Shown here: piece by piece, positions 55,393-64,000 of the stretch | Numbering within the stretch: the first letter of the stretch is position 1 | Layout of the letters: every line of letters begins with the position of its first letter | Assembly (NCBI RefSeq): GCF_017565645.3 | Contig: NZ_CP086136.1 | Span: 124,001-188,000 of the forward strand | DNA: 64,000 nt | Reading direction: 5' to 3' | Origin: Bradyrhizobium barranii subsp. barranii | GTDB lineage: Bacteria; Pseudomonadota; Alphaproteobacteria; Rhizobiales; Xanthobacteraceae | Made by a program: the position numbers and the translations under genes | Notes under the pieces: model-generated | Databases searched by the model: none | What the model saw: only the letters and a program-made list of their open reading frames with translations | Told to the model about the DNA's origin: nothing

Positions 55393-56499
55393 TTGAAGGC
55401 AGCGCTTGCAAACGAGGCACGCGCGCTCGGCTTCGACTGCATCGGCATCACCGCATCCGGCACGATCGAAAACGCCGGAAAGCATTTTCTCGAATTCATC
55501 GCCTCGGGCGGCCATGGCGACATGGACTGGCTTGCAGCACACCCCGAGCGCCGCGTCGATCCGCGCGGGCTGTGGCAGGACGTACGCAGCGTCATCATGC
55601 TCGGCGTCAATTACGGGCCCGACCAGGATCCGCTCGCGATCCTGCAGCAGCGCACGCGCGCGGCGATCTCGGTCTATGCGCAGGGCGACGACTATCACGA
55701 TCTCATCAAGAAGCGTCTGAAGGCATTGGCGCGCTGGCTGGTGGCGACCGCGCCATCGGACGTAAAGGTGTTCGTCGACACCGCGGCGGTGATGGAGAAG
55801 CCGTTGGCGCAAGCCGCGCATCTCGGCTGGCAGGGCAAGCACACCAATCTCGTCTCGCGCGAGTTCGGCTCCTGGCTATTCCTCGGCGCAATCTACACGA
55901 CGCTCGAGCTGCCGCGCGACGACGCCGAGATCGATCATTGCGGCTCGTGCCAGGCGTGCCTCGACATCTGCCCGACGTCGGCGTTTCCGGCGCCCTACAA
56001 GCTCGATGCACGGCGCTGCATCTCGTATCTCACCATCGAGAACAAGGGACCGATCCCGCGCGAGCTTCGCAAAGCCATCGGCAACCGCATCTATGGCTGC
56101 GACGATTGCCTTGCGGCCTGTCCCTGGAACAAGTTCGCGCAGGAGGGACGCGAGGCAAAGCTCGCCGCGCGCGACGAATTGCGCGCGCCGTCGCTTGCCG
56201 AACTCGCACGCCTCGACGATGCATCGTTTCGCGCGCTGTTCACGAAGTCGCCGGTCAAGCGCATCGGCCGCGACCGCTTTTTGCGGAACGTGCTGGTCGC
56301 GATTGGTAACTCCGGTGAGGCAGCGCTGGCGGAAGAAGCGCGGCGATTGCTGGGCGATGAGAGCGCGTTGGTACGTGGCGCTGCGGTGTGGGCGCTGGAA
56401 CAGCTGGTGTCGCGGGAAGAGTTCGATGCAATGAAGTCCGCGGCGGCGAGCATAGAGCACGACGACAGCGTGCGTGAGGAGTGGCAGGCCGCTTCCTAA
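55393..56499 (+). CDS. queG: Epoxyqueuosine reductase
   Basis: Last step of queuosine biosynthesis on tRNA: reduces epoxyqueuosine using cobalamin and two 4Fe-4S clusters, about 368 aa. DUF1730 N-terminal domain starts at [20 protein letters not shown] in two halves ([20 protein letters not shown]). Clusters: [16 protein letters not shown] and [16 protein letters not shown]-terminal HEAT-like tail ([20 protein letters not shown]) follows. The start is unclear. TTG at 55393 begins the conserved region, while ATG at 55324 would overlap the GST gene by 52 bp. Confidence 0.92.
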   Translation: MKAALANEARALGFDCIGITASGTIENAGKHFLEFIASGGHGDMDWLAAHPERRVDPRGLWQDVRSVIMLGVNYGPDQDPLAILQQRTRAAISVYAQGDDYHDLIKKRLKALARWLVATAPSDVKVFVDTAAVMEKPLAQAAHLGWQGKHTNLVSREFGSWLFLGAIYTTLELPRDDAEIDHCGSCQACLDICPTSAFPAPYKLDARRCISYLTIENKGPIPRELRKAIGNRIYGCDDCLAACPWNKFAQEGREAKLAARDELRAPSLAELARLDDASFRALFTKSPVKRIGRDRFLRNVLVAIGNSGEAALAEEARRLLGDESALVRGAAVWALEQLVSREEFDAMKSAAASIEHDDSVREEWQAAS

Positions 56500-56507
56500 T
56501 TCTCGGT

Positions 56508-56609
56508 GTCATGCCCCGGCTTGACCGGGGCATCCAGTACGCCGCGGCCCATCGGTTCAATCACGACCGCCTCGGAGTACTGGATCGCCCGATCAAGTCG
56601 GGCGATGAC
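56508..56609. repeat. Large palindromic intergenic repeat
   Basis: Starts GTCATGCCCCGGCTTGACC and ends GGTCGGGCGATGAC-like. It has nested complementary pairs GTCATGCCC/GGGCGATGAC and TCCAGTAC/GTACTGGA. Typical Bradyrhizobium palindromic unit; non-coding. Confidence 0.75.
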
Positions 56610-56703
56610 AGCGTTGTTGTGGCGACAGCGCTCTGCTTCTGATCCTCACCCTGAGGATTGAGGGACCTTGATTTCCTCACGCGTTTCCTCAAAGTCGCGC
56701 GTC

Positions 56704-57501
56704 ATGACAAACATGCCTTTCTTCACCCGCGACGGCGATACATACCATCCGACGGAAGTGGCCAACGGTCCCTGGGATCCGAAATCGCTGCACGGACGCG
56801 TCATCGTCGGACTGCTCGGCTTCGCCATCGAGGAGCGCCATTCCGGCCCCGAATTCGTCCCCGCGCGGCTCACGGTCGACATGTTTCGGCTGCCGACCAT
56901 CGACAAGCCGATCGAGGTGACGACGCGGCTGGTGCGCGACGGACTACGCATTCGCGTGGTCGAGGCCGAATTTGTCTCCGGCGGCGTCAGCATGGCGCGT
57001 GCCTCGTGCCAGCTGCTGCGCAAAACGCAGAATCCGGACGGCAACGTCTGGTCGCCGCCGAACTGGGATGTGCCGAAGCCGGATGACATTCCCAAGCCCA
57101 CCGATCCCAGGCTCGGCATGAACGGCAAATGGACGACGCGGCCGATCGTCGGCCATATGGGCTCGCTCGGTCCGCGCCGGCTCTGGATGAGCGAGGTGCG
57201 CGAGCTCGTGGCCGGCGTGCCGATGACGCCGTTCGTGCATGTCGCTGTCGGCGCCGATTTCGCAAGCCCCTTTGCGAACGCCGGCGACAACGGGCTCGGC
57301 TACATCAACAGCGACGTGACGATCTATCTGCATCGCCTGCCGGTGACGAACTGGATCGGCTTCGACGTGGTCAATCACCAGGCGACCGACGGTGTCGCGA
57401 TCGGCGAATGCTGGCTCTACGACGAGCAAGGCCCGATCGGCACCGCCACCGTCGCCGCGCTGGCGCAGCGCAAGCCGATGGCGAATCCGTCGAAGCGGTA
57501 A
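56704..57501 (+). CDS. Thioesterase-superfamily (TesB-like double hotdog) protein
   Basis: A 265-aa protein with two hotdog-like halves. First: HGRVIVGLLGFAIEE with ARLTVDMFRLPTIDKPIEV, matching the TesB/4HBT-3 acyl-CoA thioesterase group. Second: GYINSDVTIYLHRLPVTNWIGFDV and DGVAIGECWLYDEQGPIGTAT. It probably hydrolyses an acyl-CoA, but the catalytic Asp of true TesB was not pinned. Start MTNMPFF at 56704 is preferred over 56668 because the extra residues look unstructured. Confidence 0.78.
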   Translation: MTNMPFFTRDGDTYHPTEVANGPWDPKSLHGRVIVGLLGFAIEERHSGPEFVPARLTVDMFRLPTIDKPIEVTTRLVRDGLRIRVVEAEFVSGGVSMARASCQLLRKTQNPDGNVWSPPNWDVPKPDDIPKPTDPRLGMNGKWTTRPIVGHMGSLGPRRLWMSEVRELVAGVPMTPFVHVAVGADFASPFANAGDNGLGYINSDVTIYLHRLPVTNWIGFDVVNHQATDGVAIGECWLYDEQGPIGTATVAALAQRKPMANPSKR

Positions 57502-57509
57502 TCGTTACT

Positions 57510-57547
57510 GTCATTCCGGGGCGCGCGCAGCGCGAGCCCGGAATGAC
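57510..57547. repeat. Palindromic intergenic repeat
   Basis: GTCATTCCGGG (57510-57520) and CCCGGAATGAC (57537-57547) are perfect 11-bp arms with a GC-rich loop. A very common short Bradyrhizobium palindrome, here between convergent genes where it may also terminate transcription. Confidence 0.8.
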
Positions 57548-57568
57548 AAGAGGAGAGGGGCCGCGCGG

Positions 57569-58036
57569 CTACGCCAGGTGCCGCTTCATCTCCGGCCGCG
57601 CTTTCAGCTCGGCGCCCTGCTTGCCGACGATCTTCGCAATCCGTTCCGGCGCAAACTTCAGATCGACGAACGCCGGCGCGGTGTTGGCGACCTCGTGATA
57701 GCTCACGATCCTGCCGTCGCGCAGCGTCATGATCGCGACGCCCTCGAACATCGCCCGCGCGCCGTTCGCTTCCGGCAGGGTCGAGCGATAACTGAAGGTG
57801 TATCGCGCATAGAGCGTGGTGCCGTCGGTGACGGGATCATGCATGTCCCAGCGGAAATCGGTCGCCGTGCGATAGAACCAGTCGTCGACCATCGCTGCGA
57901 TCTTTTCGCGGCCTTCGAAGGCGCCGTAGAAGACGTCGTGATAGACGCCGTCCTCGGTGAAGAGATCCGCGAAGGCTTTTCCGTTACGCTGTTCGACGGC
58001 GTCGCAAAAGGTGCGCAGCATCGTGGTGGCGGTCAT
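57569..58036 (-). CDS. NTF2-like/SnoaL-type protein
   Basis: A 155-aa cone-fold protein of the nuclear-transport-factor-2-like superfamily. Recognisable: FCDAVEQRNGKAFADLFTEDGVYHDVFYGAFEGREKIAAM, shown as FADLFTEDGVYHD and FEGREKIAAMVDDWF, and VAIMTLRDGRIVSYHEV. Such proteins are small-molecule enzymes (isomerase, cyclase) or binders; no catalytic assignment is possible. ATG at 58036 is chosen; the upstream extension lies in repeat DNA. Confidence 0.75.
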   Translation of the reverse strand: MTATTMLRTFCDAVEQRNGKAFADLFTEDGVYHDVFYGAFEGREKIAAMVDDWFYRTATDFRWDMHDPVTDGTTLYARYTFSYRSTLPEANGARAMFEGVAIMTLRDGRIVSYHEVANTAPAFVDLKFAPERIAKIVGKQGAELKARPEMKRHLA

Positions 58037-58064
58037 TGTATTTGCCTCCCAGTGTTTCTTGTTG

Positions 58065-58220
58065 TGCCCTCTCCCCTTGTGGGAGAGGGCAGCTCCGCTC
58101 GTTGACACGCATTCACTTGGGTGAGGGGTCTGTCTCCGCGAGTCCAACTCTCATTCGGACGTGCAGAGACAACCCCTCATCCGGCGCTTCGCGCCACCTT
58201 CCCCCACAAGGGGGGAAGGA
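58065..58220. repeat. Composite palindromic intergenic repeat
   Basis: Contains TGCCCTCTCCCC/GGGAGAGGGCA, a central GTGAGGGGTCTG segment, and CCTTCCCCC/GGGGGGAAGG arms. Similar in type to 51360-51500. Non-coding. Confidence 0.7.
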
Positions 58221-58229
58221 AGAAAACTC

Positions 58230-59018
58230 TCACCCGATCTCGGCCACCGCGGCAAGAATGCGGGCGATGTCCTGCGAGCGGGAGAGGCGGTGATCGCCGT
58301 CCTGGATCATGGTCAGCACGACGTCGTCGGCCGGCAGGCGATGCGTCAGCGCGAATGCGTGCTGCCAGGGCACATCCGGATCCTGCGCGCCCTGGAGGAT
58401 GCGGACGGGACAGCCGAGATCGATGGCGCTGCCGAGCAGCAAATGATTGCGGCCTTCCTCGATCAGATTCCGCGTGATCGGATAGGGCGAGCCATCGCCA
58501 TAGTCCGACGGCCGCAGCCAGAAGCCCTTGGTCTCGATTTCTTTCTTCACCGCGGGCGAAAAATTCTTCCACATCAGCTCCTCGGTGAAGTCGGGTGCCG
58601 GCGCGATCAGCACTAGGCCCGCAAGCGACGCTTTACTGGCCCGCTTCCTGATCTCGCGCGCGAGCAGCAGCGCCATCCAGCCGCCCATGGAGGAACCGAT
58701 CAGAACCTGCGGGCCGTCGCAGAACCGCTCGAACACCGCCCCGCTGTCCTCGAGCCAGCTTCCGATGGTTCCATCGGCGAAATCGCCGCCGGATTCGCCA
58801 TGGCCGGAGTAGTCGAACCGGACCGCGGCGCGGCCGTGGTCCGCGGCCCAGGCATCCAGCGCCACGGCCTTGCTGCCCTGCATGTCCGACTTGAACCCGC
58901 CGAGCCAGACCAGTCCGGGTCCTCGACCGGCGCGGCTGCGCACCGCGATCCTGCGTGCGGACGGGCCCTCGCCCACATCGATGAAGCCGAGCACGGCTTC
59001 AGGAATTGCATTGCTCAT
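58230..59018 (-). CDS. Alpha/beta hydrolase
   Basis: A 262-aa serine hydrolase. Oxyanion segment GLVWLGGFKSDM, then VRFDYSGHGESGGDF. The nucleophile elbow is IGSSMGGWMALLLAR (Ser near 106), acid in ILQGAQDPDVPW, and the catalytic His in DGDHRLSR. It resembles the palmitoyl-protein-thioesterase/ABHD10-like carboxyl esterases of alphaproteobacteria. Substrate unknown. Divergent from infC, 248 bp apart. Confidence 0.88.
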   Translation of the reverse strand: MSNAIPEAVLGFIDVGEGPSARRIAVRSRAGRGPGLVWLGGFKSDMQGSKAVALDAWAADHGRAAVRFDYSGHGESGGDFADGTIGSWLEDSGAVFERFCDGPQVLIGSSMGGWMALLLAREIRKRASKASLAGLVLIAPAPDFTEELMWKNFSPAVKKEIETKGFWLRPSDYGDGSPYPITRNLIEEGRNHLLLGSAIDLGCPVRILQGAQDPDVPWQHAFALTHRLPADDVVLTMIQDGDHRLSRSQDIARILAAVAEIG

Positions 59019-59158
59019 GGAACGTTTACTCTGGTTGTTCGGTTTGAACTGTCTGGATGCGTTCCGAGGCCCAGCCCAGCATCGCTATTGCCCTTTGGGA
59101 CGCTTGCGGAACAGAAGCAAGGTGTCTATGTCCTGCAGCGTGCCCATGGGCGTGACCA

Positions 59159-59183
59159 AAATGCCTCGCATTTGAGGCTTTTT
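59159..59183 (+). promoter_or_regulatory. Attenuator-like alternative hairpins in the infC leader
   Basis: GCCTC-GCATTT-GAGGC followed by TTTTT (59163-59183) forms a small intrinsic terminator. The overlapping pair AAATGC-CTC-GCATTT (59159-59173) would exclude it. The upstream gene points away, so the element can only lie in the leader of infC on the plus strand. Control by attenuation is inferred. Confidence 0.5.
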
Positions 59184-59266
59184 CGCCTCCCGCACGCGAC
59201 TTGCTTGCCCGCAAACGCATCTTCCTTCAGACTAGCCGCCTCTTTCACAATTTTGGAGAACCACCC

Positions 59267-59806
59267 ATTCGCCGTCCCAATAAAGCCCCGCCCGTTGCCA
59301 GCAAAGACGGGCCGCGCATCAATGATGATATTCGCAATGCGCAAATCCAGCTGATCGATCAGACCGGTGACAACAAGGGCACGGTCGAAACCGTCATGGC
59401 CATCCGTATGGCCCAGGAAGCTGGCATGGATCTGGTCGAGATTTCGCCGAATGTCAGCCCTCCCGTCTGCAAGATCATGGACTACGGGAAGTACAAGTAT
59501 TCCGCCCAGAAAAAGGCCGCCGAAGCCCGCAAGCGGCAGAAGATCGTCGAGATCAAGGAGATCAAGCTCCGCCCGATGATCGACGACCACGATTACGACG
59601 TGAAGATGCGCGCGATGCAGCGGTTCTTCGAAGAGGGCGACAAGGTCAAGATCACGCTGCGCTATCGCGGCCGCGAAATGGCGCACCAGGAGATCGGCAC
59701 CAAGCTTCTGGACAAGATCAAGAACGACGTCGCCGAGCTCGCCAAGGTCGAGCAGGACGCCAGGTTCGAGGGCCGTCAGGTCGTCATGGTGCTGGCGCCG
59801 CGCTGA
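59267..59806 (+). CDS. infC: Translation initiation factor IF-3
   Basis: IF-3 of 179 aa, which keeps 30S free of 50S and proofreads initiator tRNA choice. N-terminal domain: [17 protein letters not shown], then [15 protein letters not shown]. The linker is [21 protein letters not shown] in two parts ([19 protein letters not shown]). C-terminal domain: [19 protein letters not shown]. Relatives begin MRRPN..APPV; here that Met is ATT at 59267, with GGAG 8 bases before. An ATT start is the known autoregulatory feature of infC, since IF-3 discriminates against it. Followed by a terminator, then rpmI and rplT. Confidence 0.95.
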   Translation: MRRPNKAPPVASKDGPRINDDIRNAQIQLIDQTGDNKGTVETVMAIRMAQEAGMDLVEISPNVSPPVCKIMDYGKYKYSAQKKAAEARKRQKIVEIKEIKLRPMIDDHDYDVKMRAMQRFFEEGDKVKITLRYRGREMAHQEIGTKLLDKIKNDVAELAKVEQDARFEGRQVVMVLAPR

Positions 59807-59832
59807 CGTCCGTTTTTCAGGACTGAGAGTTC

Positions 59833-59864
59833 AACGGCCCGTCCGGATTTCCGGCGGGCCGTTT
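59833..59864 (+). terminator. Intrinsic terminator after infC
   Basis: AACGGCCCG (59833-59841) pairs with CGGGCCGTT (59855-59863) around TCCGGATTTCCGG, which itself pairs, and Ts follow. Separates infC from rpmI-rplT transcription, at least partly. Confidence 0.85.
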
Positions 59865-59869
59865 GTGTA

Positions 59870-60274
59870 TCAGGACCGGGTCGCATGCCAGATGCCGCTG
59901 CAGCGGTCGCCGGAAATGATGCCGTTCCAGGAGCCTGCACCGGCCACCCCGCCGAGCCGGCCGCCTCCACTGGCGTGGGACGCGCCGACCGAGACCTGGA
60001 CCGCGACGGCGCCGCCGCGACGAACCGTGCCGGAGACCCGGCCGCCGCCGGCGGATGACACCCGGCCGCCGGTGACGGTGAAGGGGACGCTGTAACCGGA
60101 ACTGCAATTGCCCCGCGTGGTGGCGAAAGTGACATTCCAGATGCCGTCATAGCTGCCGATACGGGCGTCGGCGGTCGAGGGCAGCATGGCCGTGGCGAGC
60201 ACGGCAAGCAGCGCCAGGCGGCGCGGGCGGGCGAGGTCCGTCAAGGACGAAAGCGATCGGGGAAAATGGGCCAT
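59870..60274 (-). CDS. Small secreted Gly/Ser-rich protein of unknown function
   Basis: A 134-aa protein with a signal peptide (RRLALLAVLATAMLPSTADA). The mature domain begins YDGIWNVTFATTRGNC, then a Gly/Ser/Ala repeat-like middle (SSAGGGRVSGTVRRGG), and ends SGDRCSGIWHATRS. Two cysteines, one in each end, could form a disulfide. The DGxWxV.TT..C pattern is seen in small Bradyrhizobium exported proteins. ATG at 60274 is chosen so the signal peptide begins properly. Lies convergent with infC, between it and rpmI. Confidence 0.7.
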   Translation of the reverse strand: MAHFPRSLSSLTDLARPRRLALLAVLATAMLPSTADARIGSYDGIWNVTFATTRGNCSSGYSVPFTVTGGRVSSAGGGRVSGTVRRGGAVAVQVSVGASHASGGGRLGGVAGAGSWNGIISGDRCSGIWHATRS

Positions 60275-60545
60275 TTTGGTCTTGCTCCAGGCGACACGGC
60301 TTGGACATATGGGCGGTAACTCCGAATAGTCGCCGGGCAGGTTTCGGCGGTTCAGCGTTGCCATTTGGCTTGTCCTCTGTCATAAGCCCAGCCTTCATCG
60401 CCCGGCTGATTAAGGGCTGCCGTGGCGGTGTCCGTGCGGGTTTCGCGCTTGTTCGTAAAACCTGAGCACAATCAACGCTCTAACGAGCATTTTTGACGGC
60501 CAGCCGCCTTCGCGGGCGGATTTCTGTGGCCATTAGGAGAGCCAA

Positions 60546-60746
60546 ATGCCCAAGCTGAAGACCAAATCGGGCGCTAAAAAGCGCTTCAAGGTGACTGCTA
60601 CCGGCAAAGTGATGCACGCCCAGCGCGGCAAGCGTCACGGCATGATCAAACGGACGAAGAAGCAGATCCGTCAGCTGCGCGGCACTCGCGTGCTGTTCAA
60701 GACCGACGGCGACAACGTCAAGAAGTACTTCTTGCCGAACGCCTGA
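60546..60746 (+). CDS. rpmI: 50S ribosomal protein L35
   Basis: A 66-aa very basic ribosomal protein. The diagnostic start [21 protein letters not shown] is quoted in part as [13 protein letters not shown], followed by [26 protein letters not shown] precedes the ATG. Followed 88 bp later by rplT as in almost all bacteria. Confidence 0.98.
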   Translation: MPKLKTKSGAKKRFKVTATGKVMHAQRGKRHGMIKRTKKQIRQLRGTRVLFKTDGDNVKKYFLPNA

Positions 60747-60834
60747 TCGCGTCCAAGATCGTCGAAGATCATTGCCACCTCCGCCGCGCTCGCGCGGCGA
60801 TCCGAAAACCAAGTCATCTCTGAAGGATTTTGTC

Positions 60835-61194
60835 ATGTCTCGCGTCAAACGCGGTGTGACCGCACACGCCAAGCACAAGAAAGTCTACAAGGCCGCCAAG
60901 GGCTTCTATGGCCGCCGCAAGAACACCATCCGCGCCGCCAAGCCGGCCGTGGAAAAGGCCCAGCAGTACGCGTTCCGTGATCGCAAGCGCAAGAAGCGGA
61001 CTTTCCGCGCGCTCTGGATCCAGCGTCTCAACGCCGCTGTGCGTCCGTTCGGCCTGACCTACAGCCGATTTATCGACGGTCTCGCCAAGTCGGGCATCAC
61101 CGTGGACCGCAAGGTGCTGTCGGATCTCGCGATCCACGAGCCCGCGTCGTTCCAGGCGATCGCCGAGAAGGCCAAGGCGGCGCTGGCCGCCTAA
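60835..61194 (+). CDS. rplT: 50S ribosomal protein L20
   Basis: A 119-aa basic protein that binds 23S rRNA and is needed for early 50S assembly; in E. coli and relatives it also represses its own operon. Signature [17 protein letters not shown] is quoted as [13 protein letters not shown], with [20 protein letters not shown] in halves and [22 protein letters not shown] likewise. ATG at 60835 after GAAGGATTTTGTC. Order infC-rpmI-rplT-pheS-pheT is the conserved arrangement. Confidence 0.98.
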   Translation: MSRVKRGVTAHAKHKKVYKAAKGFYGRRKNTIRAAKPAVEKAQQYAFRDRKRKKRTFRALWIQRLNAAVRPFGLTYSRFIDGLAKSGITVDRKVLSDLAIHEPASFQAIAEKAKAALAA

Positions 61195-61220
61195 GCGGCT
61201 GCTTCAGAGCAAGCCCAGCA

Positions 61221-61628
61221 CTAACGGCCGGCTCCGCCGGCCTTCAGCGCACGTCGCGAGTAACGCTGGGCGACCTCCGCCCGGCAGAAGGCCGTGGCCG
61301 AGATATACATGGTGCCGGACTTGTTTCGGTACTTCCGGTCGCAGACCCGCAACTCGCGCTGATAGCTGAGCTTCTGCGGCGTTCTCAGCCGGCCGACAAA
61401 ATCGGCCTCGCACTTCTTCTCGACCGCTTCGCCGAATTGCACGTCGCCGCTGGCGCCGTATGCGCAAGCATCGAACAGCGTCATGGCACGGTCGCAGCTC
61501 GGCGCCGCGTTCAGGACCGCGATGATGTCATCCATCGACGTCGATTTGGCCGGGCATTCCTCCGCGGCGTGAGCCGCGCTCCCCAAAAGAACCAAGCTCA
61601 AGCCGACCACCCAGGATCGTAAACGCAT
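61221..61628 (-). CDS. Small secreted cysteine-containing protein of unknown function
   Basis: A 135-aa protein with signal peptide MRLRSWVVGLSLVLLGSAAHA. The mature part has six cysteines (ECPAK, SCDRAM, DACAYG, KKCEAD, RVCDRK, AFCRAEV), which could make three disulfides in the periplasm. No family was recognised; the spacing is not that of a ferredoxin or cytochrome. It lies between rplT and pheS on the opposite strand, an insertion into a conserved cluster. Confidence 0.72.
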   Translation of the reverse strand: MRLRSWVVGLSLVLLGSAAHAAEECPAKSTSMDDIIAVLNAAPSCDRAMTLFDACAYGASGDVQFGEAVEKKCEADFVGRLRTPQKLSYQRELRVCDRKYRNKSGTMYISATAFCRAEVAQRYSRRALKAGGAGR

Positions 61629-61764
61629 CGTCTTCTCCCTCGACTTCAGGTTGGTGCCAGCCATGCCTATAGGGTTCAAATGCCCTGCATTTACGACGGC
61701 TATACGGCTTGACGTTCCGGCCCGGCTGCGGCCACAACCGGCAGCGTTTTGAAAGGATCCGACC

Positions 61765-62847
61765 GTGTCCGACCTCGCCAGTCTCGTCCAATCCATCCTC
61801 GCGCAGATCAGTGCTGCCGGGGACGAAGCCGCCCTCGAAGCCGTCCGCGTCGCGTCCCTCGGCAAGAAGGGCTCGATCTCGGCGTTGCTTGCAACGCTCG
61901 GCAAGATGTCGCCGGACGAGCGCAAGACGCAAGGCGCCGCGATCAACCAGGCCAAGGACGAGGTCACCCAGGCCCTCGCCGCGCGGCGCGACGTGTTGAA
62001 GTCGGCGGCGCTCGATGCGCGGCTCGCATCCGAGACCATCGACGTCACCCTGCCGCTGCGCGATGCGCCGACAGAGGCCGGCCGCATCCATCCGCTGAGC
62101 CAGGTCTGGGACGAGTTGACGACGATCTTCGCCGACATGGGATTCTCGGTCGCGGAAGGCCCCGACATCGAGACCGACGACTACAACTTCACCAAGCTGA
62201 ATTTCCCGGAAGGCCATCCCGCCCGCGAGATGCACGACACCTTCTTCTTCCATCCGAAGGAGGACGGCTCGCGCATGCTGCTGCGAACCCACACCTCGCC
62301 GGTGCAGGTGCGCACCATGCTGAGCCAGAAGCCGCCGATCCGCGTGATCTGCCCGGGCCGCACCTACCGCATCGATTCGGACGCGACCCACACGCCGCAA
62401 TTCCACCAGGTCGAAGGCCTCGTCATCGACAAGCACTCGCATCTCGGCCACCTCAAATGGATCCTGCACGAGTTCTGCAAGGCGTTCTTCGAGGTCGACC
62501 ACATCAACATGCGCTTCCGGCCGTCATTCTTCCCGTTCACCGAGCCGTCGCTGGAAGTCGACATCCAGTGCCGCCGCGACAAGGGCGAGATCCGGTTCGG
62601 CGAGGGCGAGGACTGGCTCGAGATTCTCGGCTGCGGCATGGTGCATCCGAACGTGCTGCGCGCCTGCGGCATCGATCCCGACGAGTACCAGGGCTTTGCC
62701 TGGGGCATGGGCATCGACCGCATCGCCATGCTGAAATACGGCATCGCCGATTTGCGCCAGCTGTTCGACAGCGACGTCCGCTGGCTGTCCCATTACGGCT
62801 TCAAGCCGCTCGAAGTGCCGACGCTTGCGGGAGGACTGAGCTCGTGA
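61765..62847 (+). CDS. pheS: Phenylalanyl-tRNA synthetase alpha chain
   Basis: Catalytic alpha subunit of the (alpha-beta)2 class II PheRS, 360 aa. A coiled-coil N-terminus (residues 1-90) is followed by class II motif 2 ([17 protein letters not shown] in part, with [25 protein letters not shown] just before) and motif 3 [17 protein letters not shown]. The ATG at 61765 follows GAAAGGATCCGACC. It overlaps pheT by 4 bp (GTGA), which couples the two subunits. Confidence 0.97.
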   Translation: MSDLASLVQSILAQISAAGDEAALEAVRVASLGKKGSISALLATLGKMSPDERKTQGAAINQAKDEVTQALAARRDVLKSAALDARLASETIDVTLPLRDAPTEAGRIHPLSQVWDELTTIFADMGFSVAEGPDIETDDYNFTKLNFPEGHPAREMHDTFFFHPKEDGSRMLLRTHTSPVQVRTMLSQKPPIRVICPGRTYRIDSDATHTPQFHQVEGLVIDKHSHLGHLKWILHEFCKAFFEVDHINMRFRPSFFPFTEPSLEVDIQCRRDKGEIRFGEGEDWLEILGCGMVHPNVLRACGIDPDEYQGFAWGMGIDRIAMLKYGIADLRQLFDSDVRWLSHYGFKPLEVPTLAGGLSS

Positions 62848-64000
62848 AATTCACCCTCTCCTGGCTGAAGGATCATCTCGACACCGACGAGCCCCTGGAA
62901 AAGCTCGCCGACAAGCTCACCATGATCGGGCTCGAGGTCGAGAACATCGAGGACAAGGCGAAGGCGCTGAAGCCGTTCACCATCGCGAAGGTGATCTCGG
63001 CCGAGCAGCATCCGAATGCGGATCGCCTGCGCGTCTGCATGGTCGACACCGGCGATGGTGGCGCACCGGTGCAGGTCGTGTGCGGCGCGCCGAATGCGCG
63101 CACGGGCCTGGTCAGCGTGTTCTCGCCGCCGGGGACCTACATTCCCGGCAAGGACATCACGCTCGGTGTCGGCACCATCCGCGGCGTCGAGAGCCGCGGC
63201 ATGCTGTGCTCGGCGGCTGAACTCCAGATCTCCAACGACCATGACGGCATCATGGAGCTGCCGGCGGATGCGCCGATCGGCGCTGCTTACGCCGCATGGG
63301 CGGGCCTCGGCGATCCCGTGGTCGAGATCAATCTGACGCCGAACCGGCAGGACTGCACCGGCGTGCACGGCATCGCGCGCGATCTCGCCGCCGCCGACAT
63401 GGGCAAGTTCAAGGACCCCACGATCAAGCCGATCAAGGGTGAATTCCCGTGCCCCGTGAAGGTCACGGTCGAGGACGCCACGCTGTGTCCGGGTTTCGCG
63501 CTGCGCCTGGTGCGCGGGGTGAAGAACGGGCCGTCGCCGGAATGGCTGCAGAAGCGGCTGACCGCGATCGGGCTGCGTCCGATCAATGCGCTGGTCGACA
63601 TCACCAACTTCATGACCTACGACCGCGCCCGTCCGCTGCACGTGTTCGACGCCAAGAAGGTGAAGGGCAATCTCGTCGTGCGCCGCGCCCGCGATGGCGA
63701 GGCGCTGCTCGCGCTCGACGGCCGCACCTACAATCTCGATCCCGCCATCTGCGTGATCGCAGACGAGCACGGCGTCGAATCGCTCGCCGGCATCATGGGC
63801 GGCGAGGCCTCGGGCTGCGACGAGAACACCACCGACGTGCTGATCGAATCGGCGCTGTGGAACGAGATCAACATCGCCCAGACCGGCCGCAAGCTCGGCA
63901 TCAATTCTGACGCGCGCTACCGCTTCGAGCGCGGCGTCGACCCGGCCTTCATGGTGCCGGGACTCGAGCTCGCGACCAAGCTGGTGATGGAGATGTGCGG
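62844..64000 (+). CDS. pheT: Phenylalanyl-tRNA synthetase beta chain, 5' part
   Basis: First 385 codons of the editing and structural beta subunit, truncated by the window edge. It starts with GTG inside the pheS stop (GTGA): [12 protein letters not shown]. An EMAP-like tRNA-binding domain ([21 protein letters not shown] in parts; VVCGAPN) is followed by B1/B3 domains ([25 protein letters not shown] in parts) and a B4 editing region (GIMGGEASG). Complete to the edge with no lesion. Confidence 0.96.
   Translation, partial: MKFTLSWLKDHLDTDEPLEKLADKLTMIGLEVENIEDKAKALKPFTIAKVISAEQHPNADRLRVCMVDTGDGGAPVQVVCGAPNARTGLVSVFSPPGTYIPGKDITLGVGTIRGVESRGMLCSAAELQISNDHDGIMELPADAPIGAAYAAWAGLGDPVVEINLTPNRQDCTGVHGIARDLAAADMGKFKDPTIKPIKGEFPCPVKVTVEDATLCPGFALRLVRGVKNGPSPEWLQKRLTAIGLRPINALVDITNFMTYDRARPLHVFDAKKVKGNLVVRRARDGEALLALDGRTYNLDPAICVIADEHGVESLAGIMGGEASGCDENTTDVLIESALWNEINIAQTGRKLGINSDARYRFERGVDPAFMVPGLELATKLVMEMC

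Overview
The window is high-GC alphaproteobacterial chromosome. Gene order, repeat types and protein content fit Bradyrhizobium or a very close relative. Supporting signs are a ROSE-type thermometer before a small heat-shock gene, the lptC-lptA-lptB-rpoN-hpf-ptsN block, a periplasmic formate dehydrogenase with DUF3305/DUF3306/TorD partners, and Bradyrhizobiales-style palindromic intergenic repeats. Most of it reads as conserved chromosome with a few accessory patches.

Layout. 1-2.7 kb: aroA start, an acidic FYDLN protein, tRNA-Ala(GGC), a GIY-YIG protein and a divergent ohrR/ohr peroxide pair. 2.8-8.4 kb: a CoA-transferase and a complete ugpBAEC glycerol-3-phosphate importer behind a Pho box. 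8.6-9.5 kb: a thermometer-controlled Hsp20 and its DUF1150 partner. 9.6-11.9 kb: two uncharacterised proteins (TPR; DUF1194). 12-16.5 kb: a ligase/saccharopine-dehydrogenase-like/SDR operon divergent from a TetR gene, with two near-identical palindromes between them. 16.6-23.2 kb: a TPR protein and a two-partner secretion locus whose TpsA exoprotein gene is broken twice while its TpsB transporter is intact. 23.5-31.5 kb: ptsN, hpf, rpoN, lptB, lptA, lptC, an RNase D-like exonuclease and a HAD-UbiA prenyltransferase. 31.8-34.7 kb: an MFS transporter and a response regulator/histidine kinase pair.

34.8-45.5 kb is the formate dehydrogenase region: two tiny secreted or membrane proteins, TorD, DUF3306, DUF3305, a polyferredoxin split by a 1.36-kb IS3-family element, then cytochrome b, iron-sulfur and molybdenum subunits and a small Tat protein. 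46-50.2 kb is an iron-uptake patch (TonB receptor plus PepSY protein) bracketed by two copies of a tRNA-Leu(CAG) locus, one of them degraded. 50.4-59 kb: an NDUFA9-like protein, DprE2- and DprE1-like enzymes, uppP, a GST, queG, a thioesterase, an NTF2-like protein and a hydrolase. 59.2-64 kb: infC (with an ATT start), rpmI, rplT, pheS and the start of pheT.

Functional links. DprE1/DprE2 and the distant HAD-UbiA gene together look like a polyprenyl-phosphoryl-arabinose route, with uppP recycling lipid carrier. RpoN, PtsN and the Lpt genes form the classical nitrogen-PTS/envelope neighbourhood. Phosphate, peroxide and heat control are visible in cis-acting DNA or RNA signals; iron control is only suggested. 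All assignments were made by reading motifs and context. No database search was run.
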